Shown here: in pieces, positions 15,901 through 24,383 of the stretch
Numbering within the stretch: position 1 is the stretch's first letter
Layout: the number at the start of each line of letters is the position of its first letter
Assembly: GCA_934464705.1 (NCBI GenBank)
Contig: CAKSKB010000019.1
Span: forward strand, 1-64,000
Source of the DNA: an uncultured Clostridia bacterium
GTDB lineage: Bacteria > Bacillota > Clostridia > HGM11514
DNA: 64,000 nucleotides
Direction: 5' to 3'
The notes under the pieces: model-generated
The model's database searches: none
What the model saw: the letters and a program-made list of their open reading frames with translations, nothing else
Told to the model about the DNA's origin: nothing
Made by a program: the position numbers and the translations under genes

Positions 15901-18657
15901 GACGAAACCCTCACCAAGCCTGAAATCCGCGTGATTCAGGTTGAGGGCGGTTCAAAGCTTACCGTTTTGCCGGCTGATCCGACAAAGGATAATTGTGATT
16001 TTGACGGCTGGGCATATATTGACGGCGGCGTTGAAAAGACATTTGATGTTGATGTCATAATCACTTCCGATATCGATGTTTACGCTAAATGGAAGCTTAA
16101 AAAGTACACGGTTTACTTCTATAATGAATATTCCGCAGCACCCGACGATTCGATTCTCGAGGGCACATATGAGGCGGAATACGGTACAACCGTTCCGGAA
16201 ACCGAAATACCTGATTCCTACGAAAACAGCGGTTATGTTAAAAATTCGTCGGTTGACCCGGTTTATACCACGGAGTATAAGCATAAAATTCCTAACGAGT
16301 GGTGGTATTTTGACGCCGAGAGCGGCGAGTGGAAAATCTTTGACGATACTGTCCCTGTTAAGTCCGACATCAATGTGTTTGATATGACGAAGAATGTAAG
16401 CTTTATGTTCAATACCGGAAGGCTTTCAACTCCCGTCAGCGTAACCGTGCCTTATAATTCGCATACAAGACTTGCGGATACATTCAAGGATATACTTTAT
16501 GCAGGCAGAAACAGCGTTAAATATGCTCTTGACAATACCGATGTTTATAATAAGCTGATAGCTAAGCTTGCCGACCCGAAGCTGGGAATAATCGATGAAC
16601 ACGGAAATATACTTAATCAGAAGCTTGATATAGGTATTTACGAGATTATAAGCTCATCGGAAATCGAGGTCGAAATCAGAAATTATCTCCGAACACTTGT
16701 TAAAAACGGCGGCGAGGATTTGAAGTCGGTTCTTGCGTTTGTGAGCGTTCCGGAGCTTGTTTCGGCGGTCGGAACAGATACTATTATTGACTATGTAGAT
16801 AACGATAAGCTGTTTTCCATGATTAAGCTTGCTTCTATGAGAGCAACGTTTGTCGAGTTCATGAAGGATGAGTTTGTCAATGATGTTTCGTTCAGAAACG
16901 AAACGGTTGCGGCGCTTACAAATATTCTTGCAAATGATGACGAGGCAATGCTCAGCCTTGCGGCGTATGTAAGAGCCGAGTATAACAGCGGTAATCCGGA
17001 GGTTGTCAACTTTGTAAATAATACAATGGGCATTCCCGATATATCTTATGTTGATAATGATACGCTTGCCGCAGCTATGAAAACGCAGGCGTCCTCAATG
17101 CCCGAATTTATGGCGCAGTATATCATTTACAGAATCAGCATGAACGATCCCAAAATCGACGAGTGCGTCAATAAATTCATCGATAACGATATGGATGCGG
17201 CATTTGTCGGCAGAATCAAGACGATTCTCACGCATGACTCAAGAATCGAAAGCATTATCAATAAGTATCTTGATGAAAACTCTGCGGAAGCGGAAACCCT
17301 TATTGTGGACTATGTGGATTCGCTCTCCGATGCAAAGAAAGAAGAACTTTCCGATAAGATTTTCGATAAGATATCCGGGCAGAGCACATATAAGAACTTT
17401 ATCAAGGCGTTTGAAGATAAAACTGCTGAATTTGAAGTGACTCCCGATAGTGTAAGCTTTCTTCTCGGTGTTGCAAATGCCGTAAACAGCTATACTTATG
17501 AAGGTCTCCGCGATAAGTTCAGAGCAAAATTCGGTTCGCTCATTGACCTTATCGGCGAGGAAACCGTTAAGACATATTTCAATTCCGCAAAACACGATTA
17601 TTATAACGGCGCAGTTGCTCTTGCCGAACAAATTAAGGCGGATAAGCTTGCCGGAACCGCAGGAACATACAGCTATAAGACATCGCTTACATTCAGAGCG
17701 AACCTTATGCGGGATATTCTTGTTCCCAAGTACCGTTCGGCTGTTTCAAAGATTGCCGATAAGCTTAAATCCAAGGAACAGGTTAAGTATAACGACAATG
17801 TATACCTTAAAGCATTGGTTGAAAAGGACATGATTGCAGCGCTGTTCGATACAAGTCCGGCAGATGAATTTTATTCCGGATATAAGCTTAAGGATAACCC
17901 GATGGAATATTATGATTTGATGTATGCGATGGTTGTTCTTGCGGATGACGCTGTGCTCTATTATGACTATGTTGACTATGACACCGCATTTGAAAAGATA
18001 ACACCGTATGCTGTGAAGATTATGAATAAATTCATAGCGGTTGTTGATCATTTCGATAAGACGGGCGAGCTTCCGGGCGGACTTGACAGCAAGCTTTCGT
18101 CTATTTCAAAAATCGGCGAGTTTTACGGTGCGTTCGAGGAAATGCTTGGTGCTGCGGCTGACGAAATTCTTGCAAGCAGTATAAATCAGAATTATACCGA
18201 AGAAGATTTCAAAAATCAGAGCATAAAGGCTGCAACCGGCTTTATCAACCTTATGCTTAAGCAGTTTAACGGGTTTGCCGAAAACGGTAAGCTTCCGTTC
18301 AAGGCTGACGCATTGGTTGAAAGGGTTTCCAAGATTAACGAGCTTTATAAAAAGTACGGCTCTGACGCACAGGAACTTGCAAAGAAGATTGCCGAATTCA
18401 ATTTCAATCACGCATATACCGAAGGCGAAGTTGCAAGCTATGAGGAATATGTTAAACATGTTTATACACTTCTCAATGAGGCAGAAGATCCTGCGTTCTC
18501 GGTTGACGATATGTATGATATAATTGATGTGTTCTTTGGCGATATTCTCGATAAGCTTGAGTTTACACCCGATGATGCCGAAGGCGTTATTAACCTTGAC
18601 GGCTATAAGGCGGAAGCAAAGGGCAGTGAGGCTTCGGTAATAAGATTTTACAGATAA
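12937..18657 (+). CDS. Giant S-layer homology surface protein with InlB/MucBP-type repeats
   Basis: A 1906-residue exported protein. A signal peptide covers about residues 1-27. Three SLH domains follow (about 30-205), which bind pyruvylated wall polymers. A short strand-rich segment (about 218-290) resembles a beta-helix turn region. Residues about 345-412 form an InlB-like repeat (GYIFDGWYY...VYGKWK), then four near-identical units of 140-143 residues (about 415-907), each a MucBP-like half (YTVxHVxQNIDGTY) plus an InlB half ending in VYAKW. Three or so diverged InlB copies follow to about 1150. The remaining 750 residues are alpha-helical, Lys/Asp-rich and unrecognised. ATG 12937 is preferred to the adjacent TTG because AAGGGGTAGG ends 6 bases before it. 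Likely an adhesin or wall-associated scaffold. Confidence 0.85.
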   Translation: MNNLTKRIVSVILAMIMILGTLSAVAAEGNYPFSDFPDGWSKEAMEAAVDNGLLTGMGDGTIAPKDNLTRAQMAAIINRAFGAEIAADISGFTDVPEDAWYRDDIALAVNMQTFTGEGNGVMNPEADITRQEAFAVLARALVIETNKSVVSDFSDGGEISSWAVGDVSALVANGYVNGYPDGTLDPLGNITREEFAQVMHNIFKTYISEEGTVDSVNDGGVMINKPGVTLRDVTVNGDLVLGDGVGKGSVTLENVKILGRLLCRGGEDKVTIKDTTTTGGVVVKDVNGVVNFNNYRSEPVFDGVREITRATYLTPLSDDEIHVGPSRRPSSSSTEEKTVKIYEDSTLSSLIKTVKIEKGSKLFSDLPSDPSRTGYIFDGWYYNEGGTEKKVDSSTIVNTNMTVYGKWKPASGTLYTVKHVKQNIDGTYTTLVETETLSGTTGGTTAAAAKTYEGFTAESFSQSTIAADGSTVVEIKYKRNEYTVKFESNGGSAVADVSALYEAPVTKPADPTKAGYRFVDWYADSALTTPFDFSKMPLGGATVYAKWASSDDVIYTVRHVRQNIDGTYPTSGALLEEQRLTGTTGGTTAAAAKTYEGFTAESFAQSTIAADGSTVVEIKYKRNEYTVKFESNGGSAVADVAALYEAPVTKPANPTRAGYKFVDWYVDSALTTPFDFSKMPLGGATVYARWVTSDQTIYTVRHVRQNIDGTYPTSGALLEEQRLTGTTGAETAAAAKTYEGFTAESFTQKTIAADDSTVVEIRYKRNTYTVKFDSKGGSAVADVSALYEAPVTKPADPTLTGYTFEGWFADEAYNTPFDFSKMPLGGATVYAKWRANGDTAYTVRHVRQNIDGTYTTLVETETKYGVTGAQTAAAAKTYDGFTAESFAQGTIASDGSTVVEIKYKRNTYTVKYYKDSALTYLLSSEDVLYEASAAAIPAAPAESGKVFKGWYYIDSELGETVFDGSVKIKGNTEVYAKWTNMYSVSFYMDETLTKPEIRVIQVEGGSKLTVLPADPTKDNCDFDGWAYIDGGVEKTFDVDVIITSDIDVYAKWKLKKYTVYFYNEYSAAPDDSILEGTYEAEYGTTVPETEIPDSYENSGYVKNSSVDPVYTTEYKHKIPNEWWYFDAESGEWKIFDDTVPVKSDINVFDMTKNVSFMFNTGRLSTPVSVTVPYNSHTRLADTFKDILYAGRNSVKYALDNTDVYNKLIAKLADPKLGIIDEHGNILNQKLDIGIYEIISSSEIEVEIRNYLRTLVKNGGEDLKSVLAFVSVPELVSAVGTDTIIDYVDNDKLFSMIKLASMRATFVEFMKDEFVNDVSFRNETVAALTNILANDDEAMLSLAAYVRAEYNSGNPEVVNFVNNTMGIPDISYVDNDTLAAAMKTQASSMPEFMAQYIIYRISMNDPKIDECVNKFIDNDMDAAFVGRIKTILTHDSRIESIINKYLDENSAEAETLIVDYVDSLSDAKKEELSDKIFDKISGQSTYKNFIKAFEDKTAEFEVTPDSVSFLLGVANAVNSYTYEGLRDKFRAKFGSLIDLIGEETVKTYFNSAKHDYYNGAVALAEQIKADKLAGTAGTYSYKTSLTFRANLMRDILVPKYRSAVSKIADKLKSKEQVKYNDNVYLKALVEKDMIAALFDTSPADEFYSGYKLKDNPMEYYDLMYAMVVLADDAVLYYDYVDYDTAFEKITPYAVKIMNKFIAVVDHFDKTGELPGGLDSKLSSISKIGEFYGAFEEMLGAAADEILASSINQNYTEEDFKNQSIKAATGFINLMLKQFNGFAENGKLPFKADALVERVSKINELYKKYGSDAQELAKKIAEFNFNHAYTEGEVASYEEYVKHVYTLLNEAEDPAFSVDDMYDIIDVFFGDILDKLEFTPDDAEGVINLDGYKAEAKGSEASVIRFYR
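14179..15656 (+). repeat. Four tandem 420-429 bp coding repeats in the SLH protein
   Basis: Units begin at 14179, 14599, 15028 and 15457. Units 2 and 3 are nearly identical, including a PTSGALL insertion that units 1 and 4 lack. High nucleotide identity suggests recent duplication or ongoing homogenisation, and copy number may vary between strains. Confidence 0.9.
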
Positions 18658-18664
18658 CATTGCG

Positions 18665-18689
18665 GAAGGCGCGAGAGATTCGTGCCTTC
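18665..18689 (+). other. Intergenic hairpin between the two SLH genes
   Basis: GAAGGCGCGA (18665-18674) pairs with TCGTGCCTTC (18680-18689), one G-T pair. No T-run follows. It may stabilise or process the operon mRNA rather than end it. Confidence 0.45.
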
Positions 18690-18714
18690 ACACCATATTT
18701 TAACGGAGGTAATT

Positions 18715-19839
18715 ATGAAAAGAATAGTTAGTTTACTGATAGCGCTTACAGTGGTTTTGACATCGGTTTCGGTTTTTGCGGAAGGGCTTTCGGTCTTTTC
18801 CGATGTGGATATAACAACCGATGAAGGCATTGCGGTTTATACGCTTTATGCGGAAGGTATAGTGAAGGGCTACGGAGACGGTACATTCGGTATCGATAAA
18901 AGCCTTACCCGTGCGGAAACTTCACGCATGATTAACCTTTTGTTTAAGTATACCGATGCCGGGGAAAACAGTTTTTCCGATGTTTCGTATGACGATTGGT
19001 ATTATGACGATGTAAATATTGCGGTTAAGGCTGGCTTTATCGTTGGCTTTGAGGACGGAACTTTCAGAGGAAATGACCCTGTAACACGCCAGCAGGCGCT
19101 GAGCATTGTTGCAAGAATAGTTAAACCCTCGGCAAAGCAGGATGTTGCGGTAACCGACGCTGTTGACGACTGGGCGAAAGACGATGTTAAGCTGATGGCA
19201 GACGCAGGTTTTATAAAGCCCGAGGACGGCGGAAAGCTTCGTGCAACCGAGATTATGACAAGAGGCGAGCTTGCTCTCCTTCTTGCGCAGTTTGTTGATA
19301 ATTCGGGATATACAGTAGATGTGCCGGAGGTTAAGCCGGACGATACCAAAACAGACGATACAAAAACCGATGATACAAAGTCTGACAGTACCGATAAGGA
19401 TAATACCTCAACCGTAACCAAACCGAGCACCGGCGGCGGCAGCAGACCCTCGGGCGGCAATAAAACGGATAATACAAAACCCGATGACGGAAAAACCGAT
19501 AATCCATCAACGCCCGACGAACCGTCATTTGATAATACCGAAGTGCTCAAAAACCTTAATGATGTGCTTTCGGATATTGACAGCGTAACATTCATAGGCG
19601 CTGAAAAGGAAATTATTTCGATTATTAAAAACGATATTCAGCTTACAATCGAGGCAGGAAGTAAAGAGTTTATCGGCGAAAATTATGTTGATGAGCATTT
19701 TGCGGACGATATAGCAAAGGTTCGTGAACTGTATTCTGCAATGAGCAAAACCGCACGGGACAGATTTGTCGAAAAAATAGCGGGATTTGACTCGAACACA
19801 CTTGCGTTTCTTCAGTCGTATTTTCTCAGAAAGGAGTAA
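18715..19839 (+). CDS. S-layer homology protein with disordered linker
   Basis: A 374-residue exported protein. Signal peptide about 1-22 (VVLTSVSVFA end), then three SLH domains (about 27-77, 80-140, 145-200). A disordered linker (about 205-280) is built from TDDTK-type repeats and a short Gly/Ser patch. The C-terminal 90 residues form a helical domain with no recognised family. ATG 18715 follows a perfect GGAGG site; an earlier frame start at 18682 lacks one. It is smaller than the preceding SLH giant and probably coats or anchors on the same wall polymer. Confidence 0.85.
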   Translation: MKRIVSLLIALTVVLTSVSVFAEGLSVFSDVDITTDEGIAVYTLYAEGIVKGYGDGTFGIDKSLTRAETSRMINLLFKYTDAGENSFSDVSYDDWYYDDVNIAVKAGFIVGFEDGTFRGNDPVTRQQALSIVARIVKPSAKQDVAVTDAVDDWAKDDVKLMADAGFIKPEDGGKLRATEIMTRGELALLLAQFVDNSGYTVDVPEVKPDDTKTDDTKTDDTKSDSTDKDNTSTVTKPSTGGGSRPSGGNKTDNTKPDDGKTDNPSTPDEPSFDNTEVLKNLNDVLSDIDSVTFIGAEKEIISIIKNDIQLTIEAGSKEFIGENYVDEHFADDIAKVRELYSAMSKTARDRFVEKIAGFDSNTLAFLQSYFLRKE

Positions 19840-19844
19840 CAGAA

Positions 19845-20567
19845 ATGACAAAAATACTTTCGATAGGCAACAGCTTTTCAAACGATGCGCACCGATATAT
19901 TTCGGAAATCGCAAAAAGCTACGGCGAAAAGGTTAAAACTGTTAATCTTTATATCGGCGGCTGCTCTCTTGCAACTCATTATAAGAATATGAACAACGAT
20001 GAACGGGCATATGAAATCACATTTAACGGTGTGCCCACCGGGCTTCATACATCGATTAAAGAGGCGCTTCAGAGCGATGAGTGGGACTTCGTTACAATGC
20101 AGCAGGCGAGCCATTTCAGCTTTGAGCCGAAAACTTATCATCCGTATATCGAACGGCTTTCGGAATATGTGTCTTATCATGCGCCTAATTCCAAGCAGAT
20201 TGTTCATCAGACATGGAGCTATGAACAGGGAAGCGACCGCCTTAAAAGCTTCGGTTTTTCCGAGCAGGCGGATATGTTTAATAAGCTTAAATCCGCATAT
20301 GATTCGGCTGCGAAAGCCATAAATGCTCCGGTTATTCCGTCGGGCGAGATGTTTCAGAAACTTATCGGTGAAGGTTTTTCGGTTCATAGAGATACTTTTC
20401 ACGCAAAACTCGGTTTCGGCAGATTTGCTCTCGCACTGCTTTGGCTGAAAACCCTTACGGATATTGATATAAAATCCGTTAAATTCAGCGATTTTGACGA
20501 GCCGGTTTCCGAAAAAGAGTATGAAGCGGCAGTGGCTGCGGCGGATATGTTCGGCAGAATCAAGTGA
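19845..20567 (+). CDS. SGNH/GDSL-type hydrolase (DUF4886-like)
   Basis: A 240-residue esterase-like protein. GNSFS at residues 8-12 is the block I nucleophile motif, and HRDTFHAKLGFGRFALALLW near residue 183 gives the block V Asp-His pair. No signal peptide is seen, so it would act in the cytoplasm. Members of this family are thought to deacylate glycans, but the substrate is unknown. The previous gene's AAGGAG-TAA end doubles as its ribosome site, so the two are translationally linked. A link with the glycan enzymes in this region is inference. Confidence 0.75.
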   Translation: MTKILSIGNSFSNDAHRYISEIAKSYGEKVKTVNLYIGGCSLATHYKNMNNDERAYEITFNGVPTGLHTSIKEALQSDEWDFVTMQQASHFSFEPKTYHPYIERLSEYVSYHAPNSKQIVHQTWSYEQGSDRLKSFGFSEQADMFNKLKSAYDSAAKAINAPVIPSGEMFQKLIGEGFSVHRDTFHAKLGFGRFALALLWLKTLTDIDIKSVKFSDFDEPVSEKEYEAAVAAADMFGRIK

Positions 20568-20609
20568 TAAACAGGGCATAATAGACCCTTTGAGATAAGA
20601 AGGATTTGT

Positions 20610-20874
20610 ATGAGCGAAACTGTAAAGGGGCTTCCGCTCGGTCCGAGAGTCAAAGATGTAGTGCCGACAGATAATTTTGAACTGCTGCTTACATTTAATA
20701 CCGGGGAGAAAAAGATTTTTGACGCAAAAACATTGTTTCAATATCCTATGTATGCACCTCTTAAAAATATTGCTTTTTTTTAAACTGGTTAAGGCGGATA
20801 ATATGTGTGTGTACTGGAATGACGAAATTGATATCTGCACGGATGAATTGTATGCTTTGAGCGTTCCGATGTAA
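20610..20874 (+). pseudogene. DUF2442 protein, frameshifted
   Basis: From ATG 20610 (AAGAAGGA site) the frame gives a DUF2442-like beginning (VKDVVPTDNFELLLTFNTGE) and stops at a TAA directly after a run of eight T's (20774-20781). In the next frame the expected remainder, FKLVKADNMCVYWNDEIDI onward, runs to 20874. Seven T's would restore a single protein of about 88 residues. DUF2442 proteins often accompany DUF4160-type partners in putative toxin-antitoxin pairs; no partner is present here. Mutation, slippage or a sequencing error are all possible. Confidence 0.8.
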
Positions 20875-20898
20875 GTGCATTATTAATAGTTTAGCCGG

Positions 20899-20927
20899 GT
20901 TTCCGCATTGTGCGGAAACTTTTTTTC
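20899..20927 (+). terminator. Intrinsic terminator
   Basis: GTTTCCGCA (20899-20907), loop TTG, TGCGGAAAC (20911-20919), then eight T's. It ends the envelope operon transcript. Confidence 0.9.
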
Positions 20928-20970
20928 TTTATAATCTATGGTCTTTTTTTCATAAATTACCTCAAAACTA

Positions 20971-20999
20971 TTGACTAAATCGTGATTTTGGGGTAAAAT
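20971..20999 (+). promoter_or_regulatory. Promoter of the der-plsY-gpsA operon
   Basis: TTGACT (20971-20976) and TAAAAT (20994-20999) are 17 bases apart. Confidence 0.7.
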
Positions 21000-21030
21000 A
21001 AAATGATGGATTTTATACGGAGGTATGCCG

Positions 21031-22344
21031 ATGAGTGCAATTGTATATTCGGTCGAGCCGGGAAGCTATGCCGAAAAATTCGGTATAACTCCGGGAACGG
21101 TTATAAATAAAATTAACGGCGAAGATGTCAGCGATATTCTGGAATACCGTTTTTTAATTTCGGAAAAGTCGGTAAAGCTTGATATCAGCCTGCCGGACGG
21201 AGAACACAAAAAGCTTCATATAAAAAATGATTATGAGGATTTGGGTATAGATTTTGAAAATCCGCTTATTGATAAGGCACGGAGCTGCCGTAATAACTGT
21301 ATATTCTGTTTTATAGATCAGCTTCCCAAGGGCATGCGTGAAACGCTGTATTTTAAAGATGACGATTCAAGACTTTCGTTTCTGCACGGCAATTATGTCA
21401 CGCTTACAAATATGTCGATGGACGATATAAAGCGGCTTGCGAAAATCAGGGTCAGCCCTATAAATGTTTCGGTTCAGACGACAAATCCCGAGCTTCGGTG
21501 TATGATGCTCCATAACCGCTTCGCCGGCGATTTGATGGAAAAAATGCATTATCTTGCACGGCACCGCATAACTATGAACTGCCAGCTTGTTTTGTGCCCG
21601 GGTATAAACGACGGCGAGGAAATGCGGAAAAGTCTTCACGACCTTGCAAAGCTTCACCCTCATGCGGCAAGCGTTTCGGTGGTTCCGGTCGGGATAAGCA
21701 AATACCGCGAGGGGCTTTATCCGCTTGAGAAATATACAAAAGAGACCGCAAGGGGCGTTCTTAAAATTATAAACGAGCTTCAGGAGGAATTTCTCGGCAG
21801 GCTCGGCACCCGTTTTGTCTATGCCGGAGATGAGTTTTATATCAAAGCGGAATATCCGATTCCGCCGGCTGATGAATATGAGGGCTTTCCGCAGATTGAA
21901 AACGGAGTCGGTATGGTTGCCTCATTTTCTGACGATTTATCCGCCGCCCTTGATTTGGAGGATGAACGGGAAATATGCGATGAACTCAGCATTGCCTGCG
22001 GAACGGCGGTCGGAAAATATATGAAGGAGTTTTCGGAGCGGTGCATGAAAAAATTTCACGGTCTTAAAATCAATGTGTACCCGATTGAAAATGACTTTTT
22101 CGGGCACTCGATAACCGTAACCGGGCTTTTGACCGCAGGAGATGTAACGGCACAGCTTAAAGGTAAAAAATTGGGTTCAAGGCTTCTGATTTCAAAGAAT
22201 ATGCTGAAAGCCGATGAAGATATTTTTCTGGATGATGTAACACTGAAAGCTTTTGAAACCAATATCGGAGTGCGTGTAACAGCTGTTCCCGATGACGCAT
22301 TTGAATTTTTGGATATTATACTTGATACGGAGAATAATTTATGA
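21031..22344 (+). CDS. PDZ-radical SAM protein of the DUF512 (TIGR03279) family
   Basis: A 437-residue protein. The first 65 residues form a PDZ-like domain (SVEPGSYAEKFGI). CRNNCIFC near residues 86-93 supplies a CxxxCxxC radical SAM cluster site, and a DUF512 domain covers the C-terminal half. The biochemical role is not established. The family is commonly found next to der in Clostridia, as here, where it overlaps der by four bases. ATG 21031 is preferred over ATG 21025, which would be only one base from GGAGG (21019-21023). Confidence 0.85.
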   Translation: MSAIVYSVEPGSYAEKFGITPGTVINKINGEDVSDILEYRFLISEKSVKLDISLPDGEHKKLHIKNDYEDLGIDFENPLIDKARSCRNNCIFCFIDQLPKGMRETLYFKDDDSRLSFLHGNYVTLTNMSMDDIKRLAKIRVSPINVSVQTTNPELRCMMLHNRFAGDLMEKMHYLARHRITMNCQLVLCPGINDGEEMRKSLHDLAKLHPHAASVSVVPVGISKYREGLYPLEKYTKETARGVLKIINELQEEFLGRLGTRFVYAGDEFYIKAEYPIPPADEYEGFPQIENGVGMVASFSDDLSAALDLEDEREICDELSIACGTAVGKYMKEFSERCMKKFHGLKINVYPIENDFFGHSITVTGLLTAGDVTAQLKGKKLGSRLLISKNMLKADEDIFLDDVTLKAFETNIGVRVTAVPDDAFEFLDIILDTENNL

Positions 22345-23675
22345 AAACAAAACCGATTGTAGCGATAGTGGGTCGCCCGAATGTAGGAAAATCCACGCTT
22401 TTTAATAAACTTACGGGTAAGCGTACGGCGATTGTCGAGGACACGCCGGGCGTAACGCGCGACAGAATTTACGGCGATGCCGAGTGGCTGAACTATGCGT
22501 TTACGCTGATTGATACAGGCGGTATCGAGCCTTACAGCAAGGATATTATACTTTCCCAGATGAGAAGGCAGGCGGAACTTGCAATAGAAACCGCCGATGT
22601 TATAATGTTCCTGACCGATATTAACGACGGCGTGACCGCAACAGACCATGAAATTGCGGCAATGCTTCAGAAATCGTCAAAACCTGTGGTGCTTATCTGC
22701 AATAAGGTTGATAATATCGGTGAGCCGCCGCTTGAATTCTATGAACTTTATAATCTCGGGCTCGGTGACCCGATTGCCGTTTCGTCTGTTCACGGGCTTG
22801 GTCTGGGTGACGCACTTGACGAGGTCTGCAAGCATTTTCCGTCACCCGATGACAGCGAGGAAATCGAGGACGATGTTACAAGAGTTGCCGTTATCGGCAA
22901 GCCGAACGCCGGCAAATCTTCGCTTGTAAACAGAATATTGGGCGAGGAACGCCATATCGTGAGCAACATTCCGGGGACGACAAGGGATTCTGTCGATTCT
23001 CATGTTATGTATAAGGATAAGAACTATACATTTGTTGATACCGCCGGAATACGGAAGAAAAGCAAGGTTGATGAAAATATCGAGTATTACAGCGTAGTCC
23101 GTGCGCTTATGTCCATCGAGAGAAGTGATGTGTGTATTATCATGATTGACGCTTCCGAGGGTGTGACCGAGCAGGATACCAAGATTGCGGGGTACGCTCA
23201 CGAAAAGGGCAGAGCACTCATCATTGCGGTCAATAAATGGGATTTAATCGAAAAAGACGGTAAAACGATGGATTCATTCAGAAAGGATGTAATGGACGGC
23301 TTAAGTTTTATAACTTATGCTCCGATTATATTTATTTCCGCAAAAACGGGGCAGAGGGTTGAGAAGCTTTTTGACCTTATCGATTATGTTTCCCAGCAGC
23401 ATGCGATGAGAATACAGACCGGTATGCTCAATGATGTTATCAACGACGCTACCGCCCAGGTGCAGCCGCCGTCCGATAAGGGCAAGAGGCTCAAGCTTTA
23501 TTATGCAACGCAGGTTGGCGTAAAACCGCCGACATTCGTAATTTTTGTAAACAATAAGGAATTGTTTCACTTTTCATATCTCAGATATATCGAAAATCAG
23601 ATTCGCTCCGTGTTCGGCATGGAGGGTACGCCGATTAAGTTTTATATAAGGGAGCGCACCAAGGACAAGGAATAG
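22341..23675 (+). CDS. der: Ribosome-associated GTPase Der (EngA)
   Basis: A 444-residue double-GTPase. P-loops GRPNVGKS (about 11-18) and GKPNAGKS (about 186-193) mark the two G domains; each is followed by DTPGVTRD or NIPGTTRDS-type switch motifs and NKxD motifs. A KH-like domain ends the protein. Der acts in late assembly of the 50S subunit in the cytoplasm. Length is normal for the family and all G motifs are intact. It is coupled to the preceding gene by an ATGA overlap. Confidence 0.97.
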   Translation: MKTKPIVAIVGRPNVGKSTLFNKLTGKRTAIVEDTPGVTRDRIYGDAEWLNYAFTLIDTGGIEPYSKDIILSQMRRQAELAIETADVIMFLTDINDGVTATDHEIAAMLQKSSKPVVLICNKVDNIGEPPLEFYELYNLGLGDPIAVSSVHGLGLGDALDEVCKHFPSPDDSEEIEDDVTRVAVIGKPNAGKSSLVNRILGEERHIVSNIPGTTRDSVDSHVMYKDKNYTFVDTAGIRKKSKVDENIEYYSVVRALMSIERSDVCIIMIDASEGVTEQDTKIAGYAHEKGRALIIAVNKWDLIEKDGKTMDSFRKDVMDGLSFITYAPIIFISAKTGQRVEKLFDLIDYVSQQHAMRIQTGMLNDVINDATAQVQPPSDKGKRLKLYYATQVGVKPPTFVIFVNNKELFHFSYLRYIENQIRSVFGMEGTPIKFYIRERTKDKE

Positions 23676-23709
23676 AAAGCCGCACATCGGCGGCGGAACG
23701 GAGAAATTT

Positions 23710-24378
23710 ATGGCAGCTGTTGTTATAATCATAACCGTGCTTATCGGATATCTTACAGGCAGTATAAATACGGCAATTATAGTTTCAAAAATGCGGGGCT
23801 CGGATATAAGAAATCACGGCAGCGGAAACGCCGGGCTTACGAATATGCTGAGAACATACGGTTCATCCGCAGCGGCGCTTACGCTTTTGGGGGACATATT
23901 AAAAGGTGTTATAGCCGTCGGTGTAACGCCGTATGTTGCATCGGTTATCTGCCTTATCACAAAGACATCGGCGGAAAACCCGGAGGATTTTGTGCTTATG
24001 CTTAAATGCGTTGCGGCGCTTTCCTGTGTGCTGGGGCATAACTTTCCGGTTTATTTTAAGTTCAGGGGCGGCAAGGGCGTTTTAACGGGAGCGTCCGTCA
24101 TAGGCATGATTGACTGGAAAATTCTCGTTTCGGCGCTTGTTGTGTTTATTGTTATATGCGCCTGCACAAGGTATGTTTCGCTTTCGTCTATTGCGGCTTC
24201 GGGCGTTATTATACTTATGGCTTTTGTGCTTTACGGGAAATCAATTGCAACCCTCGGCGGTGCGTCGGTTATTATAATGTGCACCGTTATGGGAGCAATG
24301 GTTATTATAAGACATAAATCGAATATAGCACGGCTTATAAAAGGGAATGAGCGTAAGCTCGGCGAAAAAAAGGAGTGA
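23710..24378 (+). CDS. plsY: Glycerol-3-phosphate acyltransferase PlsY
   Basis: A 222-residue integral membrane enzyme with about five helices. Family signatures: SGNAGLTNMLR (GSGNAGxTN motif) near residue 38, HNFPVYFKFRGGKGV near residue 113. It transfers the acyl group from acyl-phosphate to glycerol-3-phosphate, the first step of phospholipid synthesis. The next gene makes that substrate (gpsA), a common pairing. A GGAG ribosome site precedes ATG 23710. Confidence 0.95.
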   Translation: MAAVVIIITVLIGYLTGSINTAIIVSKMRGSDIRNHGSGNAGLTNMLRTYGSSAAALTLLGDILKGVIAVGVTPYVASVICLITKTSAENPEDFVLMLKCVAALSCVLGHNFPVYFKFRGGKGVLTGASVIGMIDWKILVSALVVFIVICACTRYVSLSSIAASGVIILMAFVLYGKSIATLGGASVIIMCTVMGAMVIIRHKSNIARLIKGNERKLGEKKE

Positions 24379-24383
24379 TTTTT

